DNA of 64,000 nucleotides from Nitratidesulfovibrio sp. SRB-5 (GCF_019931275.1 NZ_JAIOTY010000001.1:682001-746000); one strand, 5' to 3'. Positions 53,661 to 61,517 are shown, counted from the stretch's first letter. The notes: a model not told the origin generated them from the sequence alone. Translations and numbers: made by a program.

Positions 53661-54614
53661 CTACCTGAAAAACTCCACCACGTACTTGCCCGCCGTGAAC
53701 AGCAGGATGCAGCACAGCATCCACTTGATCAGGTTTGCGGGCACGTGCTTCTGGCAGCGCGCGCCCAGGTACATGCCCGCCATGCCGCCAATGCCCAGCA
53801 AGAGGCCCAGCGTCCAGTCCGGGGCCACGGACATGTGCGGGTACAGCGGCGCGATGGCCATGTAGAAGGTGACGCCCGCCACCGAGGTGACGAAGGTGCC
53901 CATCAGGGCCGCGCCCGCCACGGTGTACACCGGCAGCCCGAAGAAAGAGACGAAGAACGGCGCGATGATGGCCCCGCCGCCAATGCCGTACACCCCGCCC
54001 ACGATCCCCACGATGAAGCTCAGGGTAAAGATGCCCACGGTGCGAAAGCTGTAGGTTTCGCCGTAGAAGCTGTACGAGATGCGCGACAGGCAGCACTCGT
54101 TCATGCACACGGCGGGCAGGTCGTCGGGGTTCTTGCCTTCCGCCGCCGCCTTTTCGCGGTGGGTGCGCACCAGCGCGCGGAACTTTTCCTCCGCCGTGGC
54201 CTTGCCGTTGCCCGCCTTCTTCTTGGTCAGGTCGCGCACCATGCGCAGGGCGATGTAGGCCAGCACGCACGCGGCAAACAGCTTGAAGTCGCGCGCGTTG
54301 GGCAGGTACGTCACCCGCACGAAGGCCCCTATCAGCACCCCCGGCAGCGTGCCGATTATCACCACCCACGTCAGCGGCCAGACCATGCGCCCTTCACGGA
54401 TGTAGCGATACACCCCGCTGGGGATGGCCACCACGTTGTAGAACTGGTTGGTGGCGCTGACGGAGGGGTTCACATAGCCCAGAAAAGACATCTGGAAAGG
54501 CAGCAGCAGGAACGCGCCCGACACCCCCCCCATGGACATGAAGAACGACACGACGAACGCCACCAGCGGCGGGATCCACGGTTCCGCGTGTATGCCTGCG
54601 ACGGGGAAGTACAT
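53661..54614 (-). CDS. TSUP (TauE/SafE, DUF81) family transporter
   Basis: A 317-residue inner-membrane protein with about eight hydrophobic segments. FFMSMGGVSGAFLLLPFQM and GGVYGIGGGAIIAPFF are the two family repeats. A long cytosolic loop (about 127-170) contains KKKAGNGKATAEEKF and then a cysteine cluster CMNECC, unusual for the family. GGAGG lies before the ATG. It is divergent from tunR, and published work on TunR proteins in sulfate reducers describes one group as repressors of TSUP genes. A tungstate or molybdate export role is inferred from that. Confidence 0.9.
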   Translation of the reverse strand: MYFPVAGIHAEPWIPPLVAFVVSFFMSMGGVSGAFLLLPFQMSFLGYVNPSVSATNQFYNVVAIPSGVYRYIREGRMVWPLTWVVIIGTLPGVLIGAFVRVTYLPNARDFKLFAACVLAYIALRMVRDLTKKKAGNGKATAEEKFRALVRTHREKAAAEGKNPDDLPAVCMNECCLSRISYSFYGETYSFRTVGIFTLSFIVGIVGGVYGIGGGAIIAPFFVSFFGLPVYTVAGAALMGTFVTSVAGVTFYMAIAPLYPHMSVAPDWTLGLLLGIGGMAGMYLGARCQKHVPANLIKWMLCCILLFTAGKYVVEFFR

Positions 54615-55060
54615 GGTGTCCTCCTGTGTCGGGATGGGGCGATGGAAGCGATTGGCTGACGGAGCCGGTCGGAACTGACGGACGGGGCAGGGATGCTGGC
54701 CTGGTCGGCGGCGCTGTCCGACGTTTCTTTGCTGACATTTGCTGACACGTTTTTTATAATCTTCGTGTCAATTAAAAAATAGCGCATGGGCGTTTCGTTG
54801 TCACGGATTATTTTATTTTCATGCCTGTGCGCGAAATGAATCATCGCTTTGATTTTCGTGCGGGTGCGCCTATATGGTAGAAATTCGGCCAACGAAAGGG
54901 CCGCATCCGGACTGCATTCGGGGCGCTCTGGGCCGCTCCGGGGCGTCCGCGCGCCGCATCCACCCGGTCACGCCGCGCCGGGGGCGCCCGGCGCGGCAGA
55001 CACCCGGAACCGGGCACGCGCCGCGCCCGGCCCCACGCGCACGCAACCAACGGGACACCC
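54615..55060. other. Divergent gap between the TSUP gene and tunR
   Basis: Besides the dyad, the 54730-54870 part is strikingly AT-rich. The remaining 190 bases before tunR are GC-rich, contain no gene, and may form an untranslated leader. Confidence 0.5.
54742..54771. promoter_or_regulatory. 28-bp dyad in the TSUP-tunR gap, likely TunR operator
   Basis: TGACACG (54743-54749) and CGTGTCA (54764-54770) form a perfect inverted repeat with 14 bases between, T-rich on the left. A 10-bp direct repeat TTTGCTGACA (54728-54737, 54738-54747) runs into the left arm. The dyad overlaps a plus-strand promoter: CTGACA (54732-54737), 17 bases, TATAAT (54755-54760). TATAAA also reads on the minus strand inside it. 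The size matches the 30-bp motif reported for TunR proteins. The shared core occurs upstream of tupA. Confidence 0.7.
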
Positions 55061-56149
55061 ATGCGACAGGACGACAGCCTCGAACGAATCTGGGAAGCGC
55101 TGGCCGAAAACGTGGCGGAACGCCGCCACAACCCGGCGGGCATGCTCTCCATCCCCGACGACGTGAAGTATCTGGACACGGTGGAACTGGCCCGGCTGGA
55201 AGAAGCCTTCCGCCTGTGGGCCGCCCGCCCGGCGCGGGGCGACGTGCGCCGCTCGCGCCTGCGCATGCTGCTGGTGTTCCTGCTCATCCGTCACACCGGG
55301 GCGCGCCTGGGCGAGGTGCTGGCCCTGGCCCCGGGCCGCGACATCGACACGGCGCGTGGCGTGGCGTACCTCGGCGAGCCGCAGCGCGAAGTTCAGCTGC
55401 CGCCCGACCTCGTCACCCGGCTTGCCGACCTGCTGGACGAGGCCGTGGCGGGCGAGGGCGAACACCCCTTCGCCGTGGACCAGGCCCACGTGCGCCGCAA
55501 GTTCTACGAGCGCGCCCACGAATGCGACCTTGCCCCCGACCTTGCCAACCCCAGCGCCCTGCGCCGCTCGCGGGCCATCGAACTGCTGCGCTCCGGCCTG
55601 CCGCTGCCCGTGGTGCAGCGCCTGCTGGGGCATTCCACGGCCAGCCTGACGGCGGCGTACATCGACGTTTCGAACGAGGACATGCAGCGCATGGTGGGCC
55701 ATGCGCTGGACCGCGAACAGCGCCGCCGCACCAGCGCGCGCAACGCCTTTTACGGGCGCATCGCGGCGGTGGTGCGCGGCGACGTGCAGTCGGTGGTCTC
55801 GGTGCAGACGCCGTCGGGCATCCGGGTGGCCTCGGTCATCACCAACGACAGTCTGGACAACCTGGGCCTGCGCCCCGGCGTGTTCGCGGCGGCGGAGGTG
55901 AAGGCCCCGTGGGTGGTGCTGACCGTGGGCAGCGAGGCCCCGTCGTCCACGGCGGGCAACGTGTACCCGGCCACCATCGTCAAGGTGGTGGTGGGCGCGG
56001 CCACGGCGGAAGCGGTGGCCCGGCTGGAAGACGGCACCGAGATATGCTCCGTGCTCACGGCGGACAGGGTGCGCGCGCTGGATCTGGCCGTGGGCAGCCC
56101 GGTGTGGGTGCTGATCAACGTGTTTTCGGTCATCCTGAACGTGAGCTGA
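55061..56149 (+). CDS. tunR: TunR-type regulator: recombinase-like DNA-binding domain plus two TOBE domains
   Basis: A 362-residue protein. Residues about 60-215 resemble XerC/XerD tyrosine recombinases: HTGARLGEVLAL (box I Arg), LRRSRAIELLRSGLPLPVVQRLLGHSTASLTAAYIDV (box II region with the expected Tyr). The HxxR histidine seems replaced (PSALRR), so recombinase activity is doubtful. Residues about 228-292 and 295-362 are two TOBE (Mop) domains, which bind molybdate or tungstate. This architecture is that of the TunR family of tungstate/molybdate-responsive regulators known from sulfate reducers. It is divergent from a TSUP transporter gene. The ribosome-binding site is weak. Confidence 0.88.
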   Translation: MRQDDSLERIWEALAENVAERRHNPAGMLSIPDDVKYLDTVELARLEEAFRLWAARPARGDVRRSRLRMLLVFLLIRHTGARLGEVLALAPGRDIDTARGVAYLGEPQREVQLPPDLVTRLADLLDEAVAGEGEHPFAVDQAHVRRKFYERAHECDLAPDLANPSALRRSRAIELLRSGLPLPVVQRLLGHSTASLTAAYIDVSNEDMQRMVGHALDREQRRRTSARNAFYGRIAAVVRGDVQSVVSVQTPSGIRVASVITNDSLDNLGLRPGVFAAAEVKAPWVVLTVGSEAPSSTAGNVYPATIVKVVVGAATAEAVARLEDGTEICSVLTADRVRALDLAVGSPVWVLINVFSVILNVS

Positions 56150-56237
56150 CGGGCGGCGCGCCCCGTCGGGCCGCCCCGCGCGCACTGCGCTCGCTGTTTC
56201 CCCCCGGCCCCGGTTCGCCATCTCGCTCGGTTCGCTC

Positions 56238-56299
56238 GTCCGCCCGGTTCATTCCGTCCGCCCGGTTCATTCCGTCCGCCCGGTTCATTCCGTCCGCCC
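56238..56299. repeat. 18-bp tandem repeat, three units and a partial one
   Basis: GTCCGCCCGGTTCATTCC is repeated at 56238, 56256 and 56274, and a fourth copy breaks off after about nine bases. CGGCCCATCCGGCCCACC-like short repeats follow near 56330-56360. Apart from these repeats the gap between tunR and hisD (56150-56544) holds nothing recognised. Confidence 0.85.
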
Positions 56300-56544
56300 G
56301 TCACTGGCCCGCCGCATCCCGTCGCATTCGGCCCATCCGGCCCACCCGGCCCATCCGGCCCGCCGCATCAGGAGGGTCGAACCGTGCGCCAGTGCGTCAC
56401 TCTCGACTTTTGCCCGGCGCTCCGGTATGTGGCGCGGACACATCCATTGCTGTCCGTGCGCGCAGGCAGCCACAGTTGGCCCCCCCGCCGCGCGGCACCC
56501 CGACGCACACCGCCGCTACAGGTCGCACTCTCAAGGAGGCCGCC

Positions 56545-57849
56545 ATGCCTTGCCGTACGCTCTTCCTCCGGTCGGTGGACGACTGGAAGGAACTGCAGGC
56601 CCTGCTCGCGGGACGCGACAATCCCGGCGACACCGTGGAACCCGCCGTCCGCGAGATTCTGGATACCGTCCGCGCCGGGGGCGATGCCGCCCTGGCCGAC
56701 TACACCAGCCGTTTCGACTGCCCCGGCTTCGACGCCGCGCGCATCCGCGTGGGTGAAGACGAAATCGCCGCCGCCCTCGCAGAGGTCGGTCCCGACGACC
56801 GGGCCATCATTGCCGAAGCCGCCGCCAACATCCGCGCCTTTCACGAGGCGCAGAAGGAACAGTCGTGGTTCACCACCCGGCCCGACGGTTCCGTGCTGGG
56901 CCAGATGGTCACCCCCGTGGACCGCGCCGGGCTGTACGTGCCCGGCGGGCAGGGCGGCAACACTCCGCTCATTTCCAGCCTGCTGATGAACGCCATTCCG
57001 GCCCAGGTGGCCGGGGTGCCGGAAATCGCCGTCATTTCGCCGCCCCGCAAGGACGGCACGCTGAACCCGTTCATTCTCGCCGCCGCGCATCATCTCGGCA
57101 TCACAGAGGTGCACCGCGCGGGCAGCGCCTGGGCCATCGCCGCCCTTGCCTTCGGCACCGAGACGGTGCGCCCCGTGGACGTCATCGCCGGACCGGGCAA
57201 CATCTGGGTGACCACGGCCAAGCGGCTGCTCATAGGCCGGGTGGGCATAGACATGATCGCCGGGCCCAGCGAGATACTCATCCTTGCCGACCACACCGCC
57301 CGCGCCGACTGGGTGGCCGCCGACATGCTGTCGCAGGCCGAGCACGACCCGCTGGCCTCGTCCATCTGCATCACCGATTCGCCCGCGCTGGTGGACGCGC
57401 TGAAGCTGGAACTGGCCGCCCAGTGCGACACGCTGCCCCGCGCGGACATTGCCCGCAAGGCGTTGGCCGACTGGGGCGCCATCGTGGTGGTGCCCGACAT
57501 GGCCACCGGCATCGGCATCACCAACAAGGTGGCGCCGGAGCATCTGGAAGTGCTGACCAAGGATCCGTGGGCGCTGCTGGGCACCATCCGCCATGCCGGG
57601 GCCGTGTTTCTGGGCGGCTGGTCGCCGGAACCGGTGGGCGACTACTACGCCGGCCCCAATCACGTGCTGCCCACCATGGGCACCGCGCGTTTCTCGTCGG
57701 CCCTTTCGGTGCAGACCTTCTGCAAGCGCACCAGCGTCATTTCGGCCACCGCCGCCTTCACGCGCGGGCATGCCGCATCCATCGCGCGGCTGGCCCGGCT
57801 GGAAGGGCTGGAGGCGCACGCCCGCTCGGCGGAATCGCGCAACAGGTAG
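56545..57849 (+). CDS. hisD: Histidinol dehydrogenase
   Basis: A 434-residue zinc enzyme for the last two steps of histidine synthesis, oxidising histidinol to histidine with NAD. GLYVPGGQGGNTPLISSLLMNAIPAQVAGV is the NAD/substrate region, VDVIAGPGNIWVTTAKR and IAGPSEILI follow, and the general base pair is E332-H333 in VAPEHLEV. AAGGAGG lies seven bases before the ATG; the frame stays open far upstream, but that part overlaps tunR and is a shadow. The gene seems isolated from other his genes. Confidence 0.95.
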   Translation: MPCRTLFLRSVDDWKELQALLAGRDNPGDTVEPAVREILDTVRAGGDAALADYTSRFDCPGFDAARIRVGEDEIAAALAEVGPDDRAIIAEAAANIRAFHEAQKEQSWFTTRPDGSVLGQMVTPVDRAGLYVPGGQGGNTPLISSLLMNAIPAQVAGVPEIAVISPPRKDGTLNPFILAAAHHLGITEVHRAGSAWAIAALAFGTETVRPVDVIAGPGNIWVTTAKRLLIGRVGIDMIAGPSEILILADHTARADWVAADMLSQAEHDPLASSICITDSPALVDALKLELAAQCDTLPRADIARKALADWGAIVVVPDMATGIGITNKVAPEHLEVLTKDPWALLGTIRHAGAVFLGGWSPEPVGDYYAGPNHVLPTMGTARFSSALSVQTFCKRTSVISATAAFTRGHAASIARLARLEGLEAHARSAESRNR

Positions 57850-58033
57850 CGGCGGGCCGGGGGCATCTTGTCCCCGGTGACCGTCCCGCGTTATCATACC
57901 CGAAGGCCCGGCGGTCCCGCCCGCGCACGCGCGGCAGGGCGCCCGGGCTTGTCGGCATCAGTAACGGTGGCGCCACAAGGCATCGCGCCGCATCGGCACC
58001 GCAACCGCAGCCAAGGGAAGACAAGGGAAAGAC

Positions 58034-58930
58034 ATGCAGGTCGTCACGCAAACCGACATCAAGGAATACCCGCTGCTTTCGCGGGGCAAGGTCCGCGACA
58101 TCTACGAGATCGACGCGCAGACCCTGCTCATCGTCACCACCGACCGCATGTCGGCCTTCGACGTGATCATGGGCGAGCCCATCCCCTACAAGGGCGTGAT
58201 CCTGAACAGCATCACCCTGTTCTGGATGAACCGTTTCGCCGGGCTGGTGAAGAACCACCTGATCGAGCACGACGTGAACCGTTTTCCCGCGCCGCTCGCC
58301 CCCTACCGCGACATGCTGGAAGGCCGCGCCGTCATCGTGCGGAAGGCCAAGCCCCTGCCGGTGGAATGCATCGTGCGCGGACACATCACCGGTTCCGGCT
58401 GGAAGGATTACAAGGCCACCGGCGCGGTGTGCGGCCACAAGCTGCCCGCCGGGCTGCCGGAATCGGCCAAGCTGGAAACCCCGCTGTTCACCCCTTCGAC
58501 CAAGGCGGAACTTGGCGCGCATGACGAGAACATCAGCATCGAGCAAGCCTCGAAGCTGCTGGGCGACGACCTGGCCGCCAGGGTGCAGGAACTTGCCATC
58601 GCCATTTTCTCGCAGGGGCGTGAATACGCCGAAGGGCGCGGCATCATCATCGCCGACACCAAGTTCGAGTTCGGGCTGGTGGATGGCGAGGTGATCCTGA
58701 TCGACGAGGTGCTGACCCCCGATTCGTCGCGCTTCTGGCCCGCCGAAGGGTACGCGCCCGGCAAGGGCCAGCCCAGCTTCGACAAGCAGTACCTGCGCGA
58801 CTGGCTGGCCTCGCAGCCGTGGGACAAGACCCCGCCGCCCCCGGCCCTGCCGGAGCACGTCATTGCCGAGACAGGGAGGAAGTACCGCGAGGCGTACGAG
58901 ATTCTCACCGGCCAGAAGCTGGCCGTCTAG
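58034..58930 (+). CDS. purC: SAICAR synthetase
   Basis: A 298-residue enzyme that joins aspartate to CAIR in purine synthesis, using ATP. YPLLSRGKVRDIYE is the P-loop-like start, VECIVRGHITGSGWKDYKATG and LIDEVLTPDSSRFWPAEGY bind substrate and metal. The length matches the long form of the family. AAGGGAAAGAC precedes the ATG. It lies 184 bases behind hisD and 129 bases before fabI, so the three may be loosely grouped. Confidence 0.95.
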   Translation: MQVVTQTDIKEYPLLSRGKVRDIYEIDAQTLLIVTTDRMSAFDVIMGEPIPYKGVILNSITLFWMNRFAGLVKNHLIEHDVNRFPAPLAPYRDMLEGRAVIVRKAKPLPVECIVRGHITGSGWKDYKATGAVCGHKLPAGLPESAKLETPLFTPSTKAELGAHDENISIEQASKLLGDDLAARVQELAIAIFSQGREYAEGRGIIIADTKFEFGLVDGEVILIDEVLTPDSSRFWPAEGYAPGKGQPSFDKQYLRDWLASQPWDKTPPPPALPEHVIAETGRKYREAYEILTGQKLAV

Positions 58931-59059
58931 CTGCCGCACGTTTCATCACGGCGCGCGACGCTCTTGAGGGAAGAGCGCCGCGCCGCCGTCCGCCGGGATG
59001 CCGCGCCGCGCGCCGCAGGCCCGTTTTTGCCATCTACCCAGAACCACAGGGAGAACCGC

Positions 59060-59824
59060 ATGCTGCTCGCAGGAAAGAAGGCTCTGATCTTCGGCGTGGC
59101 CAACAACAAGAGCATTGCCTACGGCATTTCCAAGGAATTCAAGGAACAGGGCGCCCAGCTGGCTTTCAGCTACGTGGGCGAAGCCATCCAGAAGCGCGTG
59201 GAACCCATCTGCGAGGAACTGGGCGGCGACTTCACCTTTGCCTGTGACGTCACCGACGACGCGCAGGTGGCCGCCGCCGCCGACTTCGTGCGCGAAAAGT
59301 GGGGCACCGTGGACGTGGTCGTCCATTCCGTGGCCTTTGCCCACCGCGACGACCTGCACGGCCGCTTCATCGAGACCACCCGCGACGGCTTCAAGCTGGC
59401 GCTGGACGTTTCCGCCTACTCGCTGGTGGCGCTGTGCAAGGCCTTCGAGCCGCTGCTGAACCCCGGCGCCTCGGTGGTGACCATGACCTACTACGGCTCG
59501 CAGAAGGTCATCACCAACTACAACGTCATGGGCGTGGCCAAGGCCGCGCTGGAAGCCTCTGTCCGCTACCTGGCCGTGGACCTGGGCGAAAAAGGCGTGC
59601 GCATCAACGGCCTGAGCGCCGGTCCCATCAAGACCCTGGCCGCCTCGGGCATCTCCGGCTTCAAGAACATCCTGAACCACATCGAGGAACATGCGCCCCT
59701 GCGCCGCAACGTGACCATCGAGGACGTGGGCCGCGCGGCGGTGTTCCTGGCTTCCGACCTGTCGTCCGCCGTGACGGGCGAGGTGATGTTTGTGGATTCG
59801 GGGTACAACGTCATGGGCATCTAG
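59060..59824 (+). CDS. fabI: Enoyl-ACP reductase (NADH), FabI
   Basis: A 254-residue short-chain dehydrogenase that reduces enoyl-ACP in fatty-acid elongation. IFGVANNKSIAYGIS is the NAD loop, and the catalytic pair is Y154-K161 in NYNVMGVAKA (Y-x6-K). The segment ASVRYLAVDLGEKGVRINGLSAGPIKTLAASG and the GYNVMGI end are typical. CAGGGAGAACC precedes the ATG at 59060. A long palindrome (59827-59972) starts almost directly after its stop. Confidence 0.95.
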   Translation: MLLAGKKALIFGVANNKSIAYGISKEFKEQGAQLAFSYVGEAIQKRVEPICEELGGDFTFACDVTDDAQVAAAADFVREKWGTVDVVVHSVAFAHRDDLHGRFIETTRDGFKLALDVSAYSLVALCKAFEPLLNPGASVVTMTYYGSQKVITNYNVMGVAKAALEASVRYLAVDLGEKGVRINGLSAGPIKTLAASGISGFKNILNHIEEHAPLRRNVTIEDVGRAAVFLASDLSSAVTGEVMFVDSGYNVMGI

Positions 59825-59826
59825 TC

Positions 59827-59972
59827 GGGACTATTCACGCTGCGTTCTTTCACCCTCCGGCTGCGTCAGACGTCGCCTTTTGCTCCGGTCACGTACGGAA
59901 GAGTACGCTCCCTTCGCAAAAAGGCTCGTCTTCCTTGCCGGAGAACGAAATCTCCGCAGTGTGAACAGTCCC
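59827..59972. repeat. Long imperfect inverted repeat centred on GTAC-ggaaga-GTAC (copy 2)
   Basis: GGGACT (59827-59832) pairs with AGTCCC (59967-59972), and the arms match imperfectly over the whole 146 bp. The centre CACGTACGGAAGAGTACGCTCC resembles the centre of copy 1 (2106-2224). Both copies follow the last gene of a plus-strand unit. This copy starts two bases after the fabI stop, so it may also end transcription. Confidence 0.75.
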
Positions 59973-59974
59973 TT

Positions 59975-60150
59975 GCGAACCCCCGTGGTTTCGTTTTCTC
60001 AAAGGCTCACTCGCAAGGGTGGGCCTTTTGCTTGGGGTGTACAGGGGAATTGCGTGTTGTCGCGCGGGCGTAGGTGGGGAAAGGCAACGTCCCCGCGAAC
60101 CGCCGCGGTTTCGTTTTCTCAAGGGCTCACTCGCAAGAGTGGGCCTTTTG
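59975..60150 (+). repeat. 120-bp tandem module, two copies with terminator-like hairpins
   Basis: A 56-bp segment at 59975-60030 recurs at 60095-60150 with only a few changes, exactly 120 bases apart. Each copy starts with a small GAACC/GGTTT hairpin, continues with TTTTCTCAA and ends in GGCTCACTC-GCAA-GRGTGGGCC, a nine-bp stem with a GCAA tetraloop, then TTTTG. The second copy continues TGTTTG. Each looks like a Rho-independent terminator behind a hairpin. Possible sRNA genes; no gene frame is credible across them. Confidence 0.7.
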
Positions 60151-60299
60151 TGTTTGTGGCACGTGGGGATGGCGTGCGTATGCCATGACGTTCTCAGGCT
60201 GTTGCCGTCCGGAAAGGGCAGGCGTAGGGATTTGGAAGCGCCGGAGATGGCGGGCATGACGCCTGCGCTTCGGCAGCCGTACGCAAGGAGCCGTTCCCC

Positions 60300-60386
60300 A
60301 TGTGGGAGATTCTGATACTGCTGGCCGTTCTGGTGGTGTGGGTGATGGTTGCCGGGCGCTTTCTGCCCTCTGGAGGCGGGTGCTGA
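60300..60386 (+). CDS. Possible 28-residue membrane peptide
   Basis: MWEILILLAVLVVWVMV starts a 28-residue frame that continues with AGRFLPSGGGC and a stop. It is one membrane helix with an Arg and a C-terminal Gly/Cys tail. AAGGAG (60285-60290) lies nine bases before the ATG, an optimal ribosome-binding site rare by chance in this region. The tail recalls the Cys-ended small FeoB-associated membrane proteins, but this is only a resemblance. It may be a real small protein or an accident. Confidence 0.45.
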   Translation: MWEILILLAVLVVWVMVAGRFLPSGGGC

Positions 60387-60685
60387 GGCCCGCCACGGGC
60401 GCGCCGGGAGCGTGCCGGAACGGAAGAGGGTGCGGCGTGCCGCGTGCGGCATGACGAGGAGAGGAAGTAGGCAGGCGGGGTGGTTTGCGGGCCGGTGAGG
60501 TGTCCGGCCTGCCGGTTCGGACAGAATTTGTGGCTGGCGGGCGGGTCTGTCAGCCACATCGGCATGGCCCGCGTGCATGGGTTTGCATTGCGGGCGGGCG
60601 ACAAGCGGCGCGGCCCCATTCGTACAGGCGAAATGCCTTCTGCGGAATGGCGTGCGAAGGTTTGGGCGCATCCTGCACTTTTCGC
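60387..60685. other. Region before tRNA-Ser without a gene
   Basis: Open frames pass through here on both strands, but codon use and composition do not support any. I see no hairpin with a T-run. Confidence 0.45.
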
Positions 60686-60715
60686 TTGCCATGCTGCCCC
60701 GCCGTCTGCTAGACA
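60686..60715 (+). promoter_or_regulatory. Promoter of tRNA-Ser and ffs
   Basis: TTGCCA (60686-60691), an 18-base spacer and TAGACA (60710-60715). It places the transcript start a few bases before the tRNA at 60729. Confidence 0.55.
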
Positions 60716-60728
60716 CTGCCTCTCGCAC

Positions 60729-60820
60729 GGAGAGGTGTCCGAGCTGGTCTAAGGAGCACGATTGGAAATCGTGTGTACGTTAACAGCGTACCGGGAGTTC
60801 GAATCTCCCCCTCTCCGCCA
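60729..60820 (+). tRNA. tRNA-Ser (anticodon GGA)
   Basis: The acceptor arms GGAGAGG (60729-60735) and CCTCTCC (60810-60816) pair fully, followed by G and an encoded CCA. The anticodon loop TTGGAAA in the CACGA/TCGTG stem gives GGA, reading UCC and UCU. A long variable arm (TACGTTAACAGCGTA) is typical of serine tRNAs. The T arm reads GGGAGTTCGAATCTCCC. Length is 92 bases. Confidence 0.97.
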
Positions 60821-60845
60821 GTATTTTTCCGCTTGATCACAGATC

Positions 60846-60930
60846 GGGAGCCGGACGGCGGCAACGCCGCCAACCCCGTCAGGTCCGAAAGGAAGCAGCG
60901 GTAACGGTTGTGGCCGGGTGTCCGGCTCCC
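60846..60930 (+). ncRNA. ffs: Small signal recognition particle RNA (4.5S)
   Basis: GGGAGCCGGAC (60846-60856) pairs with GTCCGGCTCCC (60920-60930). The tip carries the conserved bases GTCAGGTCCGAAAGGAAGCA and GGTAACG, which bind Ffh. It is the short bacterial form without an Alu domain. It starts 25 bases after tRNA-Ser and is likely part of the same transcript, cut out by RNase action. It guides membrane proteins to the translocon. Confidence 0.95.
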
Positions 60931-60932
60931 TG

Positions 60933-60956
60933 AAGGCACAAGGAAGCTTGTGCCTT
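60933..60956 (+). terminator. Hairpin directly after ffs
   Basis: AAGGCACAAG pairs with CTTGTGCCTT around GAAG, a perfect ten-bp stem. CATCTGTT follows, which is only weakly T-rich. Confidence 0.55.
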
Positions 60957-61121
60957 CATCTGTTATGTGCCGTGTTCATACCGCACGTGCACATCGGCGG
61001 AATCCTGCAATACCTGCGAAGCAGGGATTCCGTGTTAGCGCACGGAAGGCCAATTCGCAGATACGAGGGACGGGGCAGCCCGCAAGGGAAGTCTCGGCAT
61101 ACCACCGCCACCTCCAAACAA

Positions 61122-61160
61122 GACGGCCAGCGCAATCGGGAGCGCTGGCCGTCTCGTTTT
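61122..61160. terminator. Bidirectional terminator before the ogt gene pair
   Basis: GACGGCCAGCGC (61122-61133) pairs with GCGCTGGCCGTC (61142-61153) around an eight-base loop. TCGTTTTTC follows on the plus strand, and TTGTTTGG on the minus. It ends both the tRNA-ffs transcript and the minus-strand ogt pair. The bases between 60957 and 61121 show nothing else. Confidence 0.85.
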
Positions 61161-61182
61161 TCACGGGCTGAAACGGAAGGAT

Positions 61183-61509
61183 TCATTCCCCAAACCTCCC
61201 CGCGCCATGACCCATGCGGTTCACGTTGGCGGCCTCGCGGCTGGGCAGGGTGTACAGGCGTACCTTGTGGCTGCGCGGGAATTCGCGTTTCAGCAGGGTC
61301 TTCAGCAGGCGGCGCACCGCGTCGGCGGTCAGGCCGGTCCAGGTTTCCTCGTGGAATCCGGCTTCGAACACGTCGTAACTGTCCGGCCCGGTGCGCACGA
61401 TGGCCACGGAGCGGTTGCGCTTGTAGGTGCGCAGGTCCAGGCAGTGGCCCGTTTCCAGCCGGGGCAGCCGTTCGCACACCGTGGCGATGAGGGTGGTCTT
61501 GTCCAGCAT
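61183..61509 (-). CDS. Small protein of unknown function
   Basis: A 108-residue basic protein without a hydrophobic segment. Notable parts are LRTYKRNRSVAIVRTGPDSYDVFEAGFHEETWTG and LKREFPRSHKVRLYTLPS, which suggest a small alpha/beta fold. Its ATG lies 8 bases behind the ogt stop, with GGACTGACCC upstream as a modest ribosome-binding site, so it is co-transcribed with ogt. No known family was recognised. Confidence 0.72.
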   Translation of the reverse strand: MLDKTTLIATVCERLPRLETGHCLDLRTYKRNRSVAIVRTGPDSYDVFEAGFHEETWTGLTADAVRRLLKTLLKREFPRSHKVRLYTLPSREAANVNRMGHGAGRFGE

Positions 61510-61517
61510 GGGCCGGG

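Noticed and set aside
52495-54369. In-frame upstream extension of murI.
   Set aside because: It runs through the pyridoxamine kinase and TSUP genes, both clear in another frame.
54874-56544. In-frame upstream extension of hisD over 550 codons.
   Set aside because: It overlaps tunR in another frame, is Arg/Pro/Gly-rich, and hisD has a clear start with AAGGAGG at 56545.
59889-60728. A minus-strand frame of 279 codons.
   Set aside because: It crosses the long palindrome and the tandem module, has repeated LASEPLRKRN text due to the DNA repeat, and no ribosome-binding site.
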